Shown here one piece after another: positions 1 to 6,860 of a DNA stretch of 19,523 bases. Source of the stretch: Rhodospirillales bacterium (GTDB lineage Bacteria > Pseudomonadota > Alphaproteobacteria > Acetobacterales > Acetobacteraceae). The notes beneath the pieces were generated by a model, which had not been told where the DNA came from, did no database searches, and saw only the letters and a list, made by a program, of their open reading frames with translations. Each line of letters begins with the position of its first letter. The first letter of the stretch is position 1. The DNA is taken from the NCBI GenBank assembly GCA_025352915.1, contig JANXSA010000652.1, positions 1 to 19,523 on the forward strand. Reading direction: 5' to 3'. The position numbers and the translations under genes are program-made.

Positions 1-630
1 GTAGTCGCGGCGGATGCGCGCCCAGGGGTAGAGCGGCACCGCGGCCGCTGTGGTGTTGCGCACGCGTTGGCGCAGGGTGAACATGAAATCGGCATCGACG
101 CCGACCTCGATCTCGAACACCAGGCCCTCGCCGTTGTTCCAGGATAGGAGGGCGGTCGAGTCCTTGGTCACGGTGCCGGCGCCGGTCCACAGCGTGTCGT
201 TGCCGGGCAGCTTGGTGGCGGCGCCGGCTTCGGCGGACCAGCCGACCTGGATATAGTAGGGCTGCTTTTCCGATCGCGGCTCGAGCAGCTTGACCAGCGG
301 GGCGTCGGGCTTGGCGGCCTCGCGGTAGCCGTTCAGCACCAGTTCGTCGATCCGCGCGCCGAGCAGGCTGATGCTGCCGTCGACGCGGGGGGCGGCGATC
401 TTCACGCGCGGCACTTCCTTGGGCACCCCGGCGGCGGCGCCAGTGCTGGGCACTGCCGCGCCGCTGGGGGACGCGGTCGGAGTGCCGCTGGCAGCCGTTG
501 TGCCTGCCACGGGCGCGCCTGCGACGGGGGGCGGCGGTGCGACCGGCTTGGGCGCCGGCAGCAGCATCTGGAAGCCGAGCAGGATTGCCACGGAAATGGC
601 GATCGCCAGGAAAAGTCGCTTCTGATCCAT
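1..630 (-). CDS. yidC: Membrane protein insertase YidC, N-terminal part (runs off the left edge)
   Basis: The first 210 residues of a YidC/Oxa1-type inner-membrane insertase are visible. The protein begins [20 protein letters not shown], a classic YidC N-terminal membrane anchor. A Pro/Ala/Gly-rich linker follows (about residues 25-70), then the start of the periplasmic beta-sandwich domain. The insertase core with its five helices lies outside the window. YidC inserts and folds inner-membrane proteins, alone or with SecYEG. The ATG at 630 overlaps the stop of yidD by one base (TGATG), so translation is probably coupled. The position downstream of rpmH, rnpA and yidD is the conserved order for this gene. 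The family call is firm; the C-terminal half cannot be assessed. Confidence 0.95.
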   Translation of the reverse strand, partial: MDQKRLFLAIAISVAILLGFQMLLPAPKPVAPPPPVAGAPVAGTTAASGTPTASPSGAAVPSTGAAAGVPKEVPRVKIAAPRVDGSISLLGARIDELVLNGYREAAKPDAPLVKLLEPRSEKQPYYIQVGWSAEAGAATKLPGNDTLWTGAGTVTKDSTALLSWNNGEGLVFEIEVGVDADFMFTLRQRVRNTTAAAVPLYPWARIRRDY

Positions 631-875
631 CAGGCTTGGGTCCGGGCTTGTCGGGGCGGGGGCGGCGTATCGACCCCGCCGGGGTTCCAGGGGTTGCAGC
701 GCAGGATGCGCCGCGCGGCAAGTCCGGTGCCGCGCAGCGCGCCGTGGCTGGCCAGCACCACGCAGGCGTAATGGCTGCACGAGGGTTCGAAACGGCAATG
801 CGCGCCGATGAACGGGCGCAGGGTCCATTGATAGACCCGCACGGCACCGGTCAGCACGGCGGCGGCGGCGGTCAT
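630..875 (-). CDS. yidD: Membrane protein insertion efficiency factor YidD
   Basis: This is a small 81-residue protein with the family's signature: an N-terminal amphipathic or hydrophobic stretch, then [12 protein letters not shown] (about residues 26-37) and the motif [14 protein letters not shown] near residues 56-69. YidD is a membrane-associated helper that increases the efficiency of YidC-dependent insertion; its biochemical activity is not firmly known. The start ATG at 875 overlaps the rnpA stop by four bases (ATGA), and the stop overlaps the yidC start by one base. It is therefore embedded in a translationally coupled rnpA-yidD-yidC block. The C-terminal tail is short and Pro/Arg-rich, as is common in the family. 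Confidence 0.95.
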   Translation of the reverse strand: MTAAAAVLTGAVRVYQWTLRPFIGAHCRFEPSCSHYACVVLASHGALRGTGLAARRILRCNPWNPGGVDTPPPPRQARTQA

Positions 876-1255
876 GGGCGTTCTCCCGGCGTGACGCCGA
901 GCTTGGACAGGGCGCGGCGAAGATCGTCCTTGAGGTCGGCGAAGTCGCGCCCGCGGGTGGAATCGCGGCCGATCAGCACCAGGTCGACGCCGGCCACGGG
1001 ATGCGCGCCCAGGTATAGCCGGGCGGCTTCCTTCAAGCGGCGCCGCGTGCGGTTGCGCACCACGGCATTGCCGACTTTCTTGGTGACGGTGAAGCCCAGC
1101 CGCGCCGGACCGCCACCGTCGCGCTCCAGCGCTTGTAGCACCATGCCGTGCACGGCGACGCGGCGGCCCTTGGAAGCCACGCGCAAGAACTCTGCCCGCC
1201 GAGTCAGCCGGAACGGCTTGTCGGGGCGATACGCGGGAAGCGGAGTCGGCGTCAT
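872..1255 (-). CDS. rnpA: Ribonuclease P protein component
   Basis: This 127-residue basic protein assists the RNase P RNA in maturing tRNA 5' ends. The conserved RNR-type motif is seen in the stretch [16 protein letters not shown] (about residues 61-76), preceded by the beta-strand [10 protein letters not shown], and FRLTRRAEF lies near the N terminus. The reading frame stays open far upstream, to 1630 and through rpmH. The start at 1255 is chosen because a GGAGG Shine-Dalgarno sequence lies 5 nt before that ATG and the resulting length fits the family. It sits 71 bp downstream of rpmH, and its end overlaps yidD by four bases. Confidence 0.94.
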   Translation of the reverse strand: MTPTPLPAYRPDKPFRLTRRAEFLRVASKGRRVAVHGMVLQALERDGGGPARLGFTVTKKVGNAVVRNRTRRRLKEAARLYLGAHPVAGVDLVLIGRDSTRGRDFADLKDDLRRALSKLGVTPGERP

Positions 1256-1275
1256 CGTCGCCTCCGCTGGCTGAA

Positions 1276-1329
1276 TGAGTGCCGGGGCGCTGTCAGGCAG
1301 TCGGGGCGCTGTCAGGCAGCCGGCACTCA
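1276..1329 (-). repeat. Inverted repeat enclosing a tandem 18-bp duplication, between rpmH and rnpA
   Basis: Ten-base arms TGAGTGCCGG (1276-1285) and CCGGCACTCA (1320-1329) are perfect reverse complements. The interior holds two identical 18-bp copies of CGGGGCGCTGTCAGGCAG (1283-1300 and 1302-1319, period 19). In the minus-strand transcript the stem begins at the TGA stop codon of rpmH. No T run follows, so it is not a canonical intrinsic terminator. It could be a processing or attenuation hairpin that sets the rpmH to rnpA ratio. The structure is visible in the sequence; the role is inference. Confidence 0.7.
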
Positions 1330-1461
1330 GGCCGACAGCTTCGAGCGGCCCTTGGCGCGGCGGTTGGACAGCACCTTGCGGCCGCCGACGGTTGCCATGC
1401 GGGTGCGGAAGCCATGGCGGTGCTTGCGAACCAGTTTGGACGGTTGATAGGTGCGCTTCAC
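1327..1461 (-). CDS. rpmH: Large ribosomal subunit protein bL34
   Basis: This 44-residue, very basic protein matches bL34 along its whole length: it begins [20 protein letters not shown], contains the [23 protein letters not shown] core, and ends KLSA. It is a structural protein of the 50S subunit. The start is GTG at 1461, with GGAG six bases upstream; an in-frame ATG giving the normal length is absent. It is the first gene of the rpmH-rnpA-yidD-yidC operon, and its stop codon lies inside the inverted repeat that separates it from rnpA. Confidence 0.96.
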   Translation of the reverse strand: MKRTYQPSKLVRKHRHGFRTRMATVGGRKVLSNRRAKGRSKLSA

Positions 1462-1600
1462 GACATTCTCCGATCTTGCATGGGCCCGTCTCGTATAGGC
1501 AAGCGGGTTCGCATAGGGCTGGTCGGATCACTCCGCGTGTGCGAACCATCGCCAACCACGCAAGATCAATCCCGGCCAGGGGTCCCATAGCAGGCCGCGG

Positions 1601-1630
1601 CTTATAGTCGGTCGCTGCTTGGCGCGTCAA
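1601..1630 (-). promoter_or_regulatory. Sigma-70-type promoter for rpmH operon
   Basis: On the minus strand TTGACG (1630-1625) and TATAAG (1606-1601) are separated by 18 bp, each one base off the consensus -35 and -10 hexamers. Transcription would start near 1594, giving a leader of roughly 130 nt before the rpmH GTG codon. This is the best promoter match in the 200-bp gap between rpmH and the divergent TVP38 gene. The function is inferred from the match and position only. Confidence 0.6.
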
Positions 1631-1662
1631 CCACGCGCGCGTCCATAACCAGGAGCTTGCCG

Positions 1663-2352
1663 ATGCGCCGGATGCTGCCGCTGATCGTGCTCCTGGGATT
1701 GCTGGGGCTTGCCTATGCGATGAATTGGCATCAGGCGCTGTCCTGGGCGGGGCTGGCGGCGCGGCGGGCCGAGCTTCAGGGCGCCGTGGCTGCCCAGCCG
1801 ATGCTGGCCGCGCTGTGCTATGTCGCGGTCTATGCTGCCGCCGTCGCGGTCTCGATTCCTGGCGCCGTGGTCATCACGGTGACCGGCGGACTGCTGTTCG
1901 GCACCTTGCTTGGCGCCGTGCTGGCCGTCATCGGCGCCACCATCGGCGCGGTGCTGGTGTTTCTCGCGGCGCGCAGCGCGCTGGGCCCGTTCATCGCCCG
2001 CCGCCTCGGGCCTTGGCTGGACCGGTTGCGCCCGGGGCTGGAGCGCGACGGCTTCAACTATGTGCTGGCGCTGCGCCTGATCCCGGTGGTACCGTTCTGG
2101 CTGGCCAACCTGGCCCCGGCGCTGGTCGGAATGCGCCTGGCCCCGTTCGCGCTCGCCACTTTCCTCGGCATTATTCCCGGCGGCGCGGTGTTTGCCTCGA
2201 TCGGCGGCGGCATTGGCCATGTGCTGGATGCCGGCGGCACCCCGGACCTGTCGCTGATCCTGTCCGCCCCGGTGCTGCTGCCGCTGCTTGGCCTGGCGGC
2301 GCTGTCGCTGTTGCCGCCCCTCTGGAAGCGCTGGAAAACCCATCATGGCTGA
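1663..2352 (+). CDS. TVP38/TMEM64-family (VTT/SNARE-associated domain) membrane protein
   Basis: A 229-residue polytopic membrane protein. An N-terminal helix (about residues 4-20) is followed by the VTT/DedA-like core with the family pattern [17 protein letters not shown] (about 65-81), a long hydrophobic helix, then [21 protein letters not shown] (about 142-162) and [17 protein letters not shown]. Proteins of this superfamily are linked to lipid or small-molecule transport across membranes, but the substrate here is unknown. The start at 1663 is chosen because AGGAG lies 7 nt upstream; an upstream TTG at 1657 sits almost on the ribosome-binding site. The end overlaps the next gene by 8 nt, so the two are co-translated. 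Fusions or pairs of this domain with mercuric-reductase-like flavoproteins are known, which fits the arrangement. Confidence 0.88.
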   Translation: MRRMLPLIVLLGLLGLAYAMNWHQALSWAGLAARRAELQGAVAAQPMLAALCYVAVYAAAVAVSIPGAVVITVTGGLLFGTLLGAVLAVIGATIGAVLVFLAARSALGPFIARRLGPWLDRLRPGLERDGFNYVLALRLIPVVPFWLANLAPALVGMRLAPFALATFLGIIPGGAVFASIGGGIGHVLDAGGTPDLSLILSAPVLLPLLGLAALSLLPPLWKRWKTHHG

Positions 2353-3775
2353 TTTTGACCTAGCCGTCATCGGCGCCGGCGCCGCCGGGCTTTCGGTTGC
2401 CGCGATTGCCGCCCAGCTTGGCTTGCGGGTGGCGTTGATCGAGCGGGCGCGGATGGGCGGCGACTGCCTCAACACCGGTTGCGTGCCCAGCAAGGCGTTG
2501 CTGGCCAGCGCCCATGCTGCCCGTAACGCCCGCGCCGCCGGTCCGCTCGGCATTCATATCGCCGAGCCGGTGGTCGACTGGGCGGCGGTCCAGGCCCATG
2601 TCCATGGCGTCATCGCGGCGATCGCGCCGATGGATAGTGTGGCGCGCTTCACCGCGCTGGGGACCGAGGTGCTGCAAGGGAGCGCGCGCTTTGTCGACCC
2701 GGACACCCTGGAGGTCGCCCTGCCCGGCGGCCCCCGCCGGCTGACTGCCACGCGCATCGTGATCGCCGCCGGCGGGCGCGCCGCGATCCCCGACCTGCCT
2801 GGGCTCGATGGTGTCGGCTACCTGACCCACGAGACGATCTTCGACGTCACGCCGCGGCCCGAGCACCTGCTGATTATCGGCGGTGGTCCGATCGGGCTGG
2901 AGATGGCACAGGCCCATGCAGCGCTCGGCTGCCGCGTCAGCCTGGTCCAGCGCCGCGGCATCGCGCCACAGGATGACGCCGAGCTGGTCGACGGGCTGCG
3001 GGCGGCTTTGCTGGCGGACGGGATCGCCCTGTTCGAGAACACGGAGGCGGCCCGGGTCGAGCCGGGTCCGATCCTGGTACTGGAAGACGGCCGGCGTCTG
3101 GCGGGCAGTCATCTGCTGATCGCCACTGGCCGCACGCCCAATCTGGCGGCGCTCGACCTGGCGGCCGGGAATGTCCGCGCCAGCGAACGCGGCATTGTCA
3201 CCGATGCCGGGCTGCGCAGCCCCAGCAACCGCCGCGTCTATGCCGCCGGCGACATCGCCGACCCCGTGGATATCGGCCCGCGCCAGTTCACCCATGTCGG
3301 CAGCTATCATGCCGGCATCGTCATCCGCCGCGCCCTGTTTCGCCTGCCGGCCAGGCTCGACTACGCCGCCCTGCCGCGCGTCATCTACACCGATCCCGAG
3401 CTGGCCCAAGTCGGCCTCACCGAGGCACAGGCGCGCGCCGCCGGCCACACCAAGCTGCGCATCCTGCGCTGGCCGCTGGCCGAGAACGACCGCGCCCAGG
3501 CCGAGCGCCGCACCGAAGGCCTGGTCAAGATCGTGGCGACGCCGAAGGGGCGGGTGCTCGGCGCCGGGATTCTTGCCCCACATGCCGGCGAGATGATCGG
3601 CACCTGGACCCTGGCAATCAGCCAGGGGATCAGGCTGTCCGCCCTGGCCGGCATGATCGTGCCCTATCCCACCCGCGCCGAAGCCGCCAAGCGCGCCGCC
3701 GGCAGCTTTTTCGCCAGCCGCCTGTTCGCGCCGGTAACCAAGCGCCTGATCGGTTGGCTCGCCCGGCTGCCTTAG
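2345..3775 (+). CDS. Mercuric-reductase-like FAD-dependent pyridine nucleotide-disulfide oxidoreductase
   Basis: A 476-residue class I disulfide oxidoreductase. It has an N-terminal FAD-binding Rossmann motif (VIGAGAAGLS, about 8-17), the redox-active GGDCLNTGCVPSK with cysteines near 41 and 46, a second nucleotide-binding motif IIGGGPIGLE (about 177-186), the FAD motif YAAGDIA, and a C-terminal dimerisation domain. The usual C-terminal catalytic His of lipoamide dehydrogenase and glutathione reductase (His-Pro-Thr...Glu) is replaced: the sequence reads PYPTRAE, with Tyr near 441 and the Glu kept near 446. The paired cysteines of the MerA C-terminal tail are absent and the protein ends in a basic, amphipathic stretch. 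It is therefore not a standard Lpd or a proven mercuric reductase; the substrate is unknown. The ATG at 2345 overlaps the TVP38 gene by 8 nt, implying a joint function at the membrane. Confidence 0.85.
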   Translation: MADFDLAVIGAGAAGLSVAAIAAQLGLRVALIERARMGGDCLNTGCVPSKALLASAHAARNARAAGPLGIHIAEPVVDWAAVQAHVHGVIAAIAPMDSVARFTALGTEVLQGSARFVDPDTLEVALPGGPRRLTATRIVIAAGGRAAIPDLPGLDGVGYLTHETIFDVTPRPEHLLIIGGGPIGLEMAQAHAALGCRVSLVQRRGIAPQDDAELVDGLRAALLADGIALFENTEAARVEPGPILVLEDGRRLAGSHLLIATGRTPNLAALDLAAGNVRASERGIVTDAGLRSPSNRRVYAAGDIADPVDIGPRQFTHVGSYHAGIVIRRALFRLPARLDYAALPRVIYTDPELAQVGLTEAQARAAGHTKLRILRWPLAENDRAQAERRTEGLVKIVATPKGRVLGAGILAPHAGEMIGTWTLAISQGIRLSALAGMIVPYPTRAEAAKRAAGSFFASRLFAPVTKRLIGWLARLP

Positions 3776-3803
3776 CGCCGGGGGCGTCAGCGCTATCGAC
3801 GTG

Positions 3804-4054
3804 AAGGTAAGGAAGGCTGGGCTCTGCCCAGACCCGCCAGGGGCCAAGCCCCTGGACCTCAATTTTACAAGAAATTGCGAAATTTCAGAGACTTGAAGTC
3901 TTTGCGCGCCAAGGTAATTCCTGGCTACGCAAGCAACTCGAAATTGGCGCCTGGGTTCGATTGGCAGCAGCTGGCACGGTCACTTAAGGTAATGGGATCA
4001 AAGGGTCTCTGACCCTTTGCGGGTCGAGGGCAGAGCCCTCGCCTTCCTTACCTT
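3804..4054. repeat. Inverted pair of double-hairpin intergenic repeats (REP/BIME-like)
   Basis: The gap between two convergent genes is bounded by perfect 14-bp inverted repeats, AAGGTAAGGAAGGC (3804-3817) and GCCTTCCTTACCTT (4041-4054). Just inside each end lie two hairpins separated by the same 6-nt linker (GACCCG, or CGGGTC in reverse). At the left end the stems are TGGGC/GCCCA (3818-3830) and CCAGGGGC/GCCCCTGG (3837-3855). At the right end they are CAAAGGGTC/GACCCTTTG (3999-4019) and GAGGGC/GCCCTC (4026-4040). The paired bases differ between copies but stay complementary. The core between about 3861 and 3990 is AT-richer than the surroundings and has no plausible gene. The element is probably a mobile or REP-type repeat that also ends both flanking transcripts. 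Confidence 0.75.
3837..3866 (+). terminator. Probable terminator of the TVP38-flavoprotein operon
   Basis: An 8-bp GC-rich stem, CCAGGGGC/GCCCCTGG with a 3-nt loop, ends at 3855 and is followed by a short AT-rich run containing TTTT (3863-3866). It lies about 60 bp after the flavoprotein stop codon and is part of the left arm of the repeat element. The T run is weak and slightly displaced, so efficiency is uncertain. Confidence 0.4.
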
Positions 4055-4068
4055 TGCACGTATGGGCG

Positions 4069-4464
4069 TCAGTTCTTGGGTTGCGGGGTTTCGGTGGCGC
4101 CGCCGGCCAGTTTCCAGGCGGTATAGCCGCCGCCGACATGGGCGACGTTGGCCAGGCCCATGTCCTGGACGGTCTTGGCCGCCAGGGCCGAGCGCCAGCC
4201 GCTGGCACAATAGAACACGAAGCGCTTGGGCTCGGCGAAGACCGGCTTGGCGTAGGGGCTGTCGGGGTCGACCCAGAATTCCAGCATGCCGCGCGGGCAG
4301 GAGAAGGCGCCGGGGATGCGGCCCTCGCGTTGGATCTCGCGGGGGTCGCGCAGGTCGACGAAGACCACGCCGGGGTCGCCGTGCAGGCTCAGTGCCTGGT
4401 CGACCGGCAGGGTCTGGACCTCGGCCTCCGCTTCGGCCAGCAGGGCCTTGTAGCCTTTCTTCAT
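4069..4464 (-). CDS. Rhodanese-like domain protein
   Basis: A 131-residue single-domain rhodanese (sulfurtransferase fold). It shows the FVDLRDPREI strand (about 35-44), the GRIPGAF turn, and the active-site loop YCASGWRSA with the catalytic Cys near 86, preceded by RFVFY. Such proteins typically move sulfane sulfur or bind oxyanions; no specific substrate can be read from the sequence. The start at 4464 (MKKGYKALLAEAEAE) is preferred to an upstream ATG at 4494, since neither has a clear Shine-Dalgarno and the shorter form begins at the conserved helix. It lies 64 bp downstream of the DUF1150-type gene and is probably part of the Hsp20 transcription unit. Confidence 0.85.
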   Translation of the reverse strand: MKKGYKALLAEAEAEVQTLPVDQALSLHGDPGVVFVDLRDPREIQREGRIPGAFSCPRGMLEFWVDPDSPYAKPVFAEPKRFVFYCASGWRSALAAKTVQDMGLANVAHVGGGYTAWKLAGGATETPQPKN

Positions 4465-4528
4465 GGCCGATCTTTCGTCGCTTTGCTGCGCCATTCGGTG
4501 CCGGGCGCTTGCAGCTGTCAAGCCGGTG

Positions 4529-4771
4529 TCAATGGACCAGGACGGGCACCATTTCGTGCTCGACAATGGCGGCGCAGGCGAGGTTCTGGTCCGGGGCCAC
4601 GGCCATTGGCGTGCCGTCGGCGGCGTGGATGGCGAAGGCGTGGGCGCCGTTGAAGATCACCGGCTTCACGTAGGCCACCTGTTGCAGGCCGAGGCGGCCG
4701 AGATCGGCGGGTGACAGCAGACGGATGTCGAAGATGACGGCGGACGGCGGGGGGGAGGTGGTGTCGGTCAT
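4529..4771 (-). CDS. DUF1150-family small protein
   Basis: An 80-residue protein of unknown function that resembles the alphaproteobacterial DUF1150 family. It has a short variable N terminus, then LGLQQVAYVKPV (about 28-39), a central A.HAADGTPMAVA segment (about 49-59) and a C-terminal run ending VEHEMVPVLVH. The start ATG at 4771 has an AGGAGA ribosome-binding site 7 nt upstream. An upstream extension to 4825 would run into the hsp20 coding region and lacks support. It follows hsp20 with a 37-bp gap; DUF1150 genes are commonly found beside small heat-shock protein genes in this class, so a stress-related role is plausible but unproven. Confidence 0.75.
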   Translation of the reverse strand: MTDTTSPPPSAVIFDIRLLSPADLGRLGLQQVAYVKPVIFNGAHAFAIHAADGTPMAVAPDQNLACAAIVEHEMVPVLVH

Positions 4772-4808
4772 GACGTGTCTCCTGGTTGAGCCGATGAAAT
4801 GTTGCCGG

Positions 4809-5264
4809 CTATTCGGCGGAGCCATCCACCATTGGCACGGCGGCGCCGGGGGCTGCCCGCTTGCCGATGCTGATGGTCTTCACCCGCGTCTCGGGCTGTG
4901 GGCGGGCAAGGTCGATGTGCAGCAGGCCGTTATCGAGCCAGGCGCCGGTGACCTCGATGCCTTCGGCCATGACGAAGGCGCGCTGGAACTGCCGGGCGGC
5001 GATGCCGCGATGCAGGAACACCCGGCCCTGGCTGTCGTCGGTCTGGCGGCCACGGATCACCAGCTGGTTGTCTTCCTGGGTGATTTGCAGGTCGTCCATG
5101 GTGAACCCGGCCACCGCCAGGGAGATGCGCAGGCCGGTCGGGCCGGTCTGTTCGATGTTGTAGGGCGGATAGCCCTCGGAGGAGGTTTTCGACGCGCGCT
5201 CGAGCATCTGCTCGAGGTGGTCGAAGCCGAGGAACAGCGGGGATGTGAAGACGCGGGTGGTCAC
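4809..5264 (-). CDS. Small heat-shock protein, Hsp20/alpha-crystallin family
   Basis: A 151-residue small heat-shock protein of the IbpA/rhizobial HspA type. The N-terminal arm includes FLGFDHLEQMLERASK (about 11-26). The alpha-crystallin domain starts at YPPYNIEQTG (about 32-41) and continues through LRISLAVAGF, NQLVIRGRQ and the conserved GLLHIDLARP (about 115-124). The C-terminal ISI tripeptide fits the I-X-I motif that docks into neighbouring subunits. It is an ATP-independent holdase that binds unfolding proteins. The start is GTG at 5264, set by a perfect GAGGAGG 5 nt upstream, although the frame is open to 5363. The Shine-Dalgarno lies inside a ROSE-like hairpin. Confidence 0.93.
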   Translation of the reverse strand: MTTRVFTSPLFLGFDHLEQMLERASKTSSEGYPPYNIEQTGPTGLRISLAVAGFTMDDLQITQEDNQLVIRGRQTDDSQGRVFLHRGIAARQFQRAFVMAEGIEVTGAWLDNGLLHIDLARPQPETRVKTISIGKRAAPGAAVPMVDGSAE

Positions 5265-5338
5265 GAAGGCCTCCTCATGCGAGCGAAGCGGGCGGCGGAT
5301 CCCGTTATGGCAACCCGACGCCAACTTATTTGGCGGGT
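5265..5338 (-). promoter_or_regulatory. Candidate ROSE-type RNA thermometer in the hsp20 leader
   Basis: On the minus strand, immediately before the GTG start, the RNA can fold as GCU-UCGCU-CGCAUG-AGGA-GGC (5289-5269). This masks the AGGAGG Shine-Dalgarno with a UYGCU motif, the hallmark of ROSE elements that control small heat-shock genes in alpha- and gammaproteobacteria. Further upstream a strong hairpin, CGCCAA/TTGGCG with a 5-nt loop (5319-5335), extends by ACC/GGT to 5313-5338. This matches the multi-hairpin layout of known ROSE leaders. A CTTGCAA (5355-5349) and CGCCAAAT (5335-5328) pair, 13 bp apart, resembles a sigma-32 promoter, but its -10 would overlap the upper hairpin, so both cannot be right as drawn. 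This is a structural reading by eye, not a computed fold. Confidence 0.45.
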
Positions 5339-5403
5339 CCCGGCTGGGTTGCAAGAGGGCCATCGGCGTTGATCGCGGCGGGCCGCACCGCTACATCCCT
5401 GCG

Positions 5404-5949
5404 ATGAACGACGAAACCCCGCCGGCCGCCGACGCCACGCTGTTGCCGATCCTGATCGCGCCGCACGCCACCCTGAAGCTACGCTGCCGCGCGGTTGCGG
5501 CCGGCGACAACGATGCGGTGCGCGCGCTGGTGCCGCGCATGTTCGCGGCGATGTACCATGCCCCGGGGATCGGGCTGGCGGCCCCGCAGGTTGGCATTGC
5601 CTTACGGGTGGCGATCATCGACCTGGCGCTGAATGACAAGCGGACGCCGCATGTGCTGGTCAATCCGGAGATCGTGGCGGCCAGCAAGGAGGTGGCGACG
5701 CGCGAAGAGGGGTGCCTGTCGCTGCCGAACATGTTCGCCGACGTGACCCGGCCGGCGCAGGTGAAGGTGCGGTATTTCGATCTTGGGGGTGCACGGCGGG
5801 AGATCGAGGGCGACGGGCTGCTGGCGGCGTGTTTGCAGCATGAGCTGGATCATCTGGACGGGGTGCTGTTCGTCGACCACATCTCGGCGCTGAAGCGCAA
5901 CATGATCCTGCGCAAGCTGGCCAAGGAACAGAAGAACAAGGAGCGCTGA
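5404..5949 (+). CDS. def: Peptide deformylase
   Basis: A 181-residue peptide deformylase that removes the formyl group from the N-terminal Met of new proteins using an Fe/Zn centre. All three signature motifs are present: [10 protein letters not shown] (about 56-65), EGCLSLP with the metal-binding Cys (about 103-109), and QHELDHLDG with the HExxH metal site (about 143-151). The ATG at 5404 is used; the open frame upstream would run back through the hsp20 leader and gives nothing resembling the family. The ribosome-binding site is weak. It is followed after 2 bp by fmt, the enzyme of the opposite reaction on the initiator tRNA, the common def-fmt arrangement. Confidence 0.95.
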   Translation: MNDETPPAADATLLPILIAPHATLKLRCRAVAAGDNDAVRALVPRMFAAMYHAPGIGLAAPQVGIALRVAIIDLALNDKRTPHVLVNPEIVAASKEVATREEGCLSLPNMFADVTRPAQVKVRYFDLGGARREIEGDGLLAACLQHELDHLDGVLFVDHISALKRNMILRKLAKEQKNKER

Positions 5950-5951
5950 TT

Positions 5952-6860
5952 ATGGCGCGGCTGGCGTTCATGGGCAGCCCGGATTTTGCGGTGCTGGCGC
6001 TGCGGGCGCTGCATGGCGCGGGGCATGAGATCGCCGCGGTGTATTGCCAGCCGCCAAGGCCGGCCGGGCGCGGGCAGGCGGTGCGGCCGTGTCCAGTGCA
6101 GGTTGCCGCCGAGGCGCTGGGGCTGGAGGTGCGCACGCCGGTGCGGCTGCGGCGGGACGAGGCGGCGCAGGCGGAATTTGCGGCACTTGGGCTGGATGTG
6201 GCGGTGGTTGCAGCTTACGGGTTGATCCTGCCGCAGGCGATGCTGGATGCGCCGCGGCGCGGGTGCCTGAACATCCATGCCAGCCTGTTGCCGCGCTGGC
6301 GCGGGGCGGCGCCGATCCAGGCGGCGCTGTTGGCGGGGGATGGCGCGACCGGGATCACCATCATGCAAATGGATGCCGGGCTGGACACCGGGGCGATGTT
6401 GGCGCGCGATTCGGTGCCGATCACCGCAACGACCACGGCGGGCGAGTTGCATGCCGCGCTGGCGGCGATGGGGGCGCGGCTGGTGCTGGAGGTGCTCGAC
6501 AACGCCCCTGCCCCGGTGGCGCAGCCCGCGGAGGGCGCCAGCTATGCTGCCAAGCTGACGCGTGATGACGGGCGGATCGACTGGCGGCTGGATGCTGCGG
6601 CACTGGATCGGCGGGTGCGGGCGCTGAACCCGTGGCCGGGCACTTTTACGGTGTTGGATGGCGATGTGCTGAAGGTTCTGGCGGCGGCGCCGGAGGCTGG
6701 TGGGGGGGCGCCGGGGACGGTGTTGGATGACGCGCTGCTGGTCGGCTGCGGGCAGGGTGCGCTGCGGCTGTTGCGGGTGCAGGCGCCGGGGCGGGGCGCC
6801 ATGGCGGCCGAGGCGTTTCTGCGCGGGCGCCAGGTGCCGGCGGGGACCGTACTCGGCTGA
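5952..6860 (+). CDS. fmt: Methionyl-tRNA formyltransferase
   Basis: A 302-residue enzyme that formylates Met-tRNA(fMet) from 10-formyl-tetrahydrofolate for translation initiation. The N-terminal formyltransferase domain shows FMGSPDFAV (about 6-14), the catalytic region [18 protein letters not shown] (about 104-121) and [13 protein letters not shown] with the catalytic Asp. The C-terminal tRNA-binding domain includes the [10 protein letters not shown] motif (about 222-231). The start ATG at 5952 has AAGGAG inside the end of def, and the stop overlaps the truA start by one base (TGATG). Length and motifs are normal for the family. Confidence 0.96.
   Translation: MARLAFMGSPDFAVLALRALHGAGHEIAAVYCQPPRPAGRGQAVRPCPVQVAAEALGLEVRTPVRLRRDEAAQAEFAALGLDVAVVAAYGLILPQAMLDAPRRGCLNIHASLLPRWRGAAPIQAALLAGDGATGITIMQMDAGLDTGAMLARDSVPITATTTAGELHAALAAMGARLVLEVLDNAPAPVAQPAEGASYAAKLTRDDGRIDWRLDAAALDRRVRALNPWPGTFTVLDGDVLKVLAAAPEAGGGAPGTVLDDALLVGCGQGALRLLRVQAPGRGAMAAEAFLRGRQVPAGTVLG

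Noticed and set aside
872..1630. An extended rnpA starting at 1630
   Set aside because: It would read through rpmH in another frame; the ATG at 1255 has GGAGG at proper spacing and gives the family length.
1627..2553. A 308-codon minus-strand open frame across the TVP38 gene
   Set aside because: It is Gln/Arg/His-rich with no hydrophobic core, opposite a well-formed membrane protein with a good ribosome-binding site.
2345..3775. A mercury-resistance locus
   Set aside because: There is no merR, merT or merP nearby, no N-terminal metal-binding domain and no C-terminal cysteine pair.
2360..3862. A 500-codon open frame antisense to the flavoprotein
   Set aside because: It is a GC-driven shadow: low-complexity Gly/Ala/Asp/Gln composition, no motif, and it lies opposite a gene with intact FAD and redox motifs.
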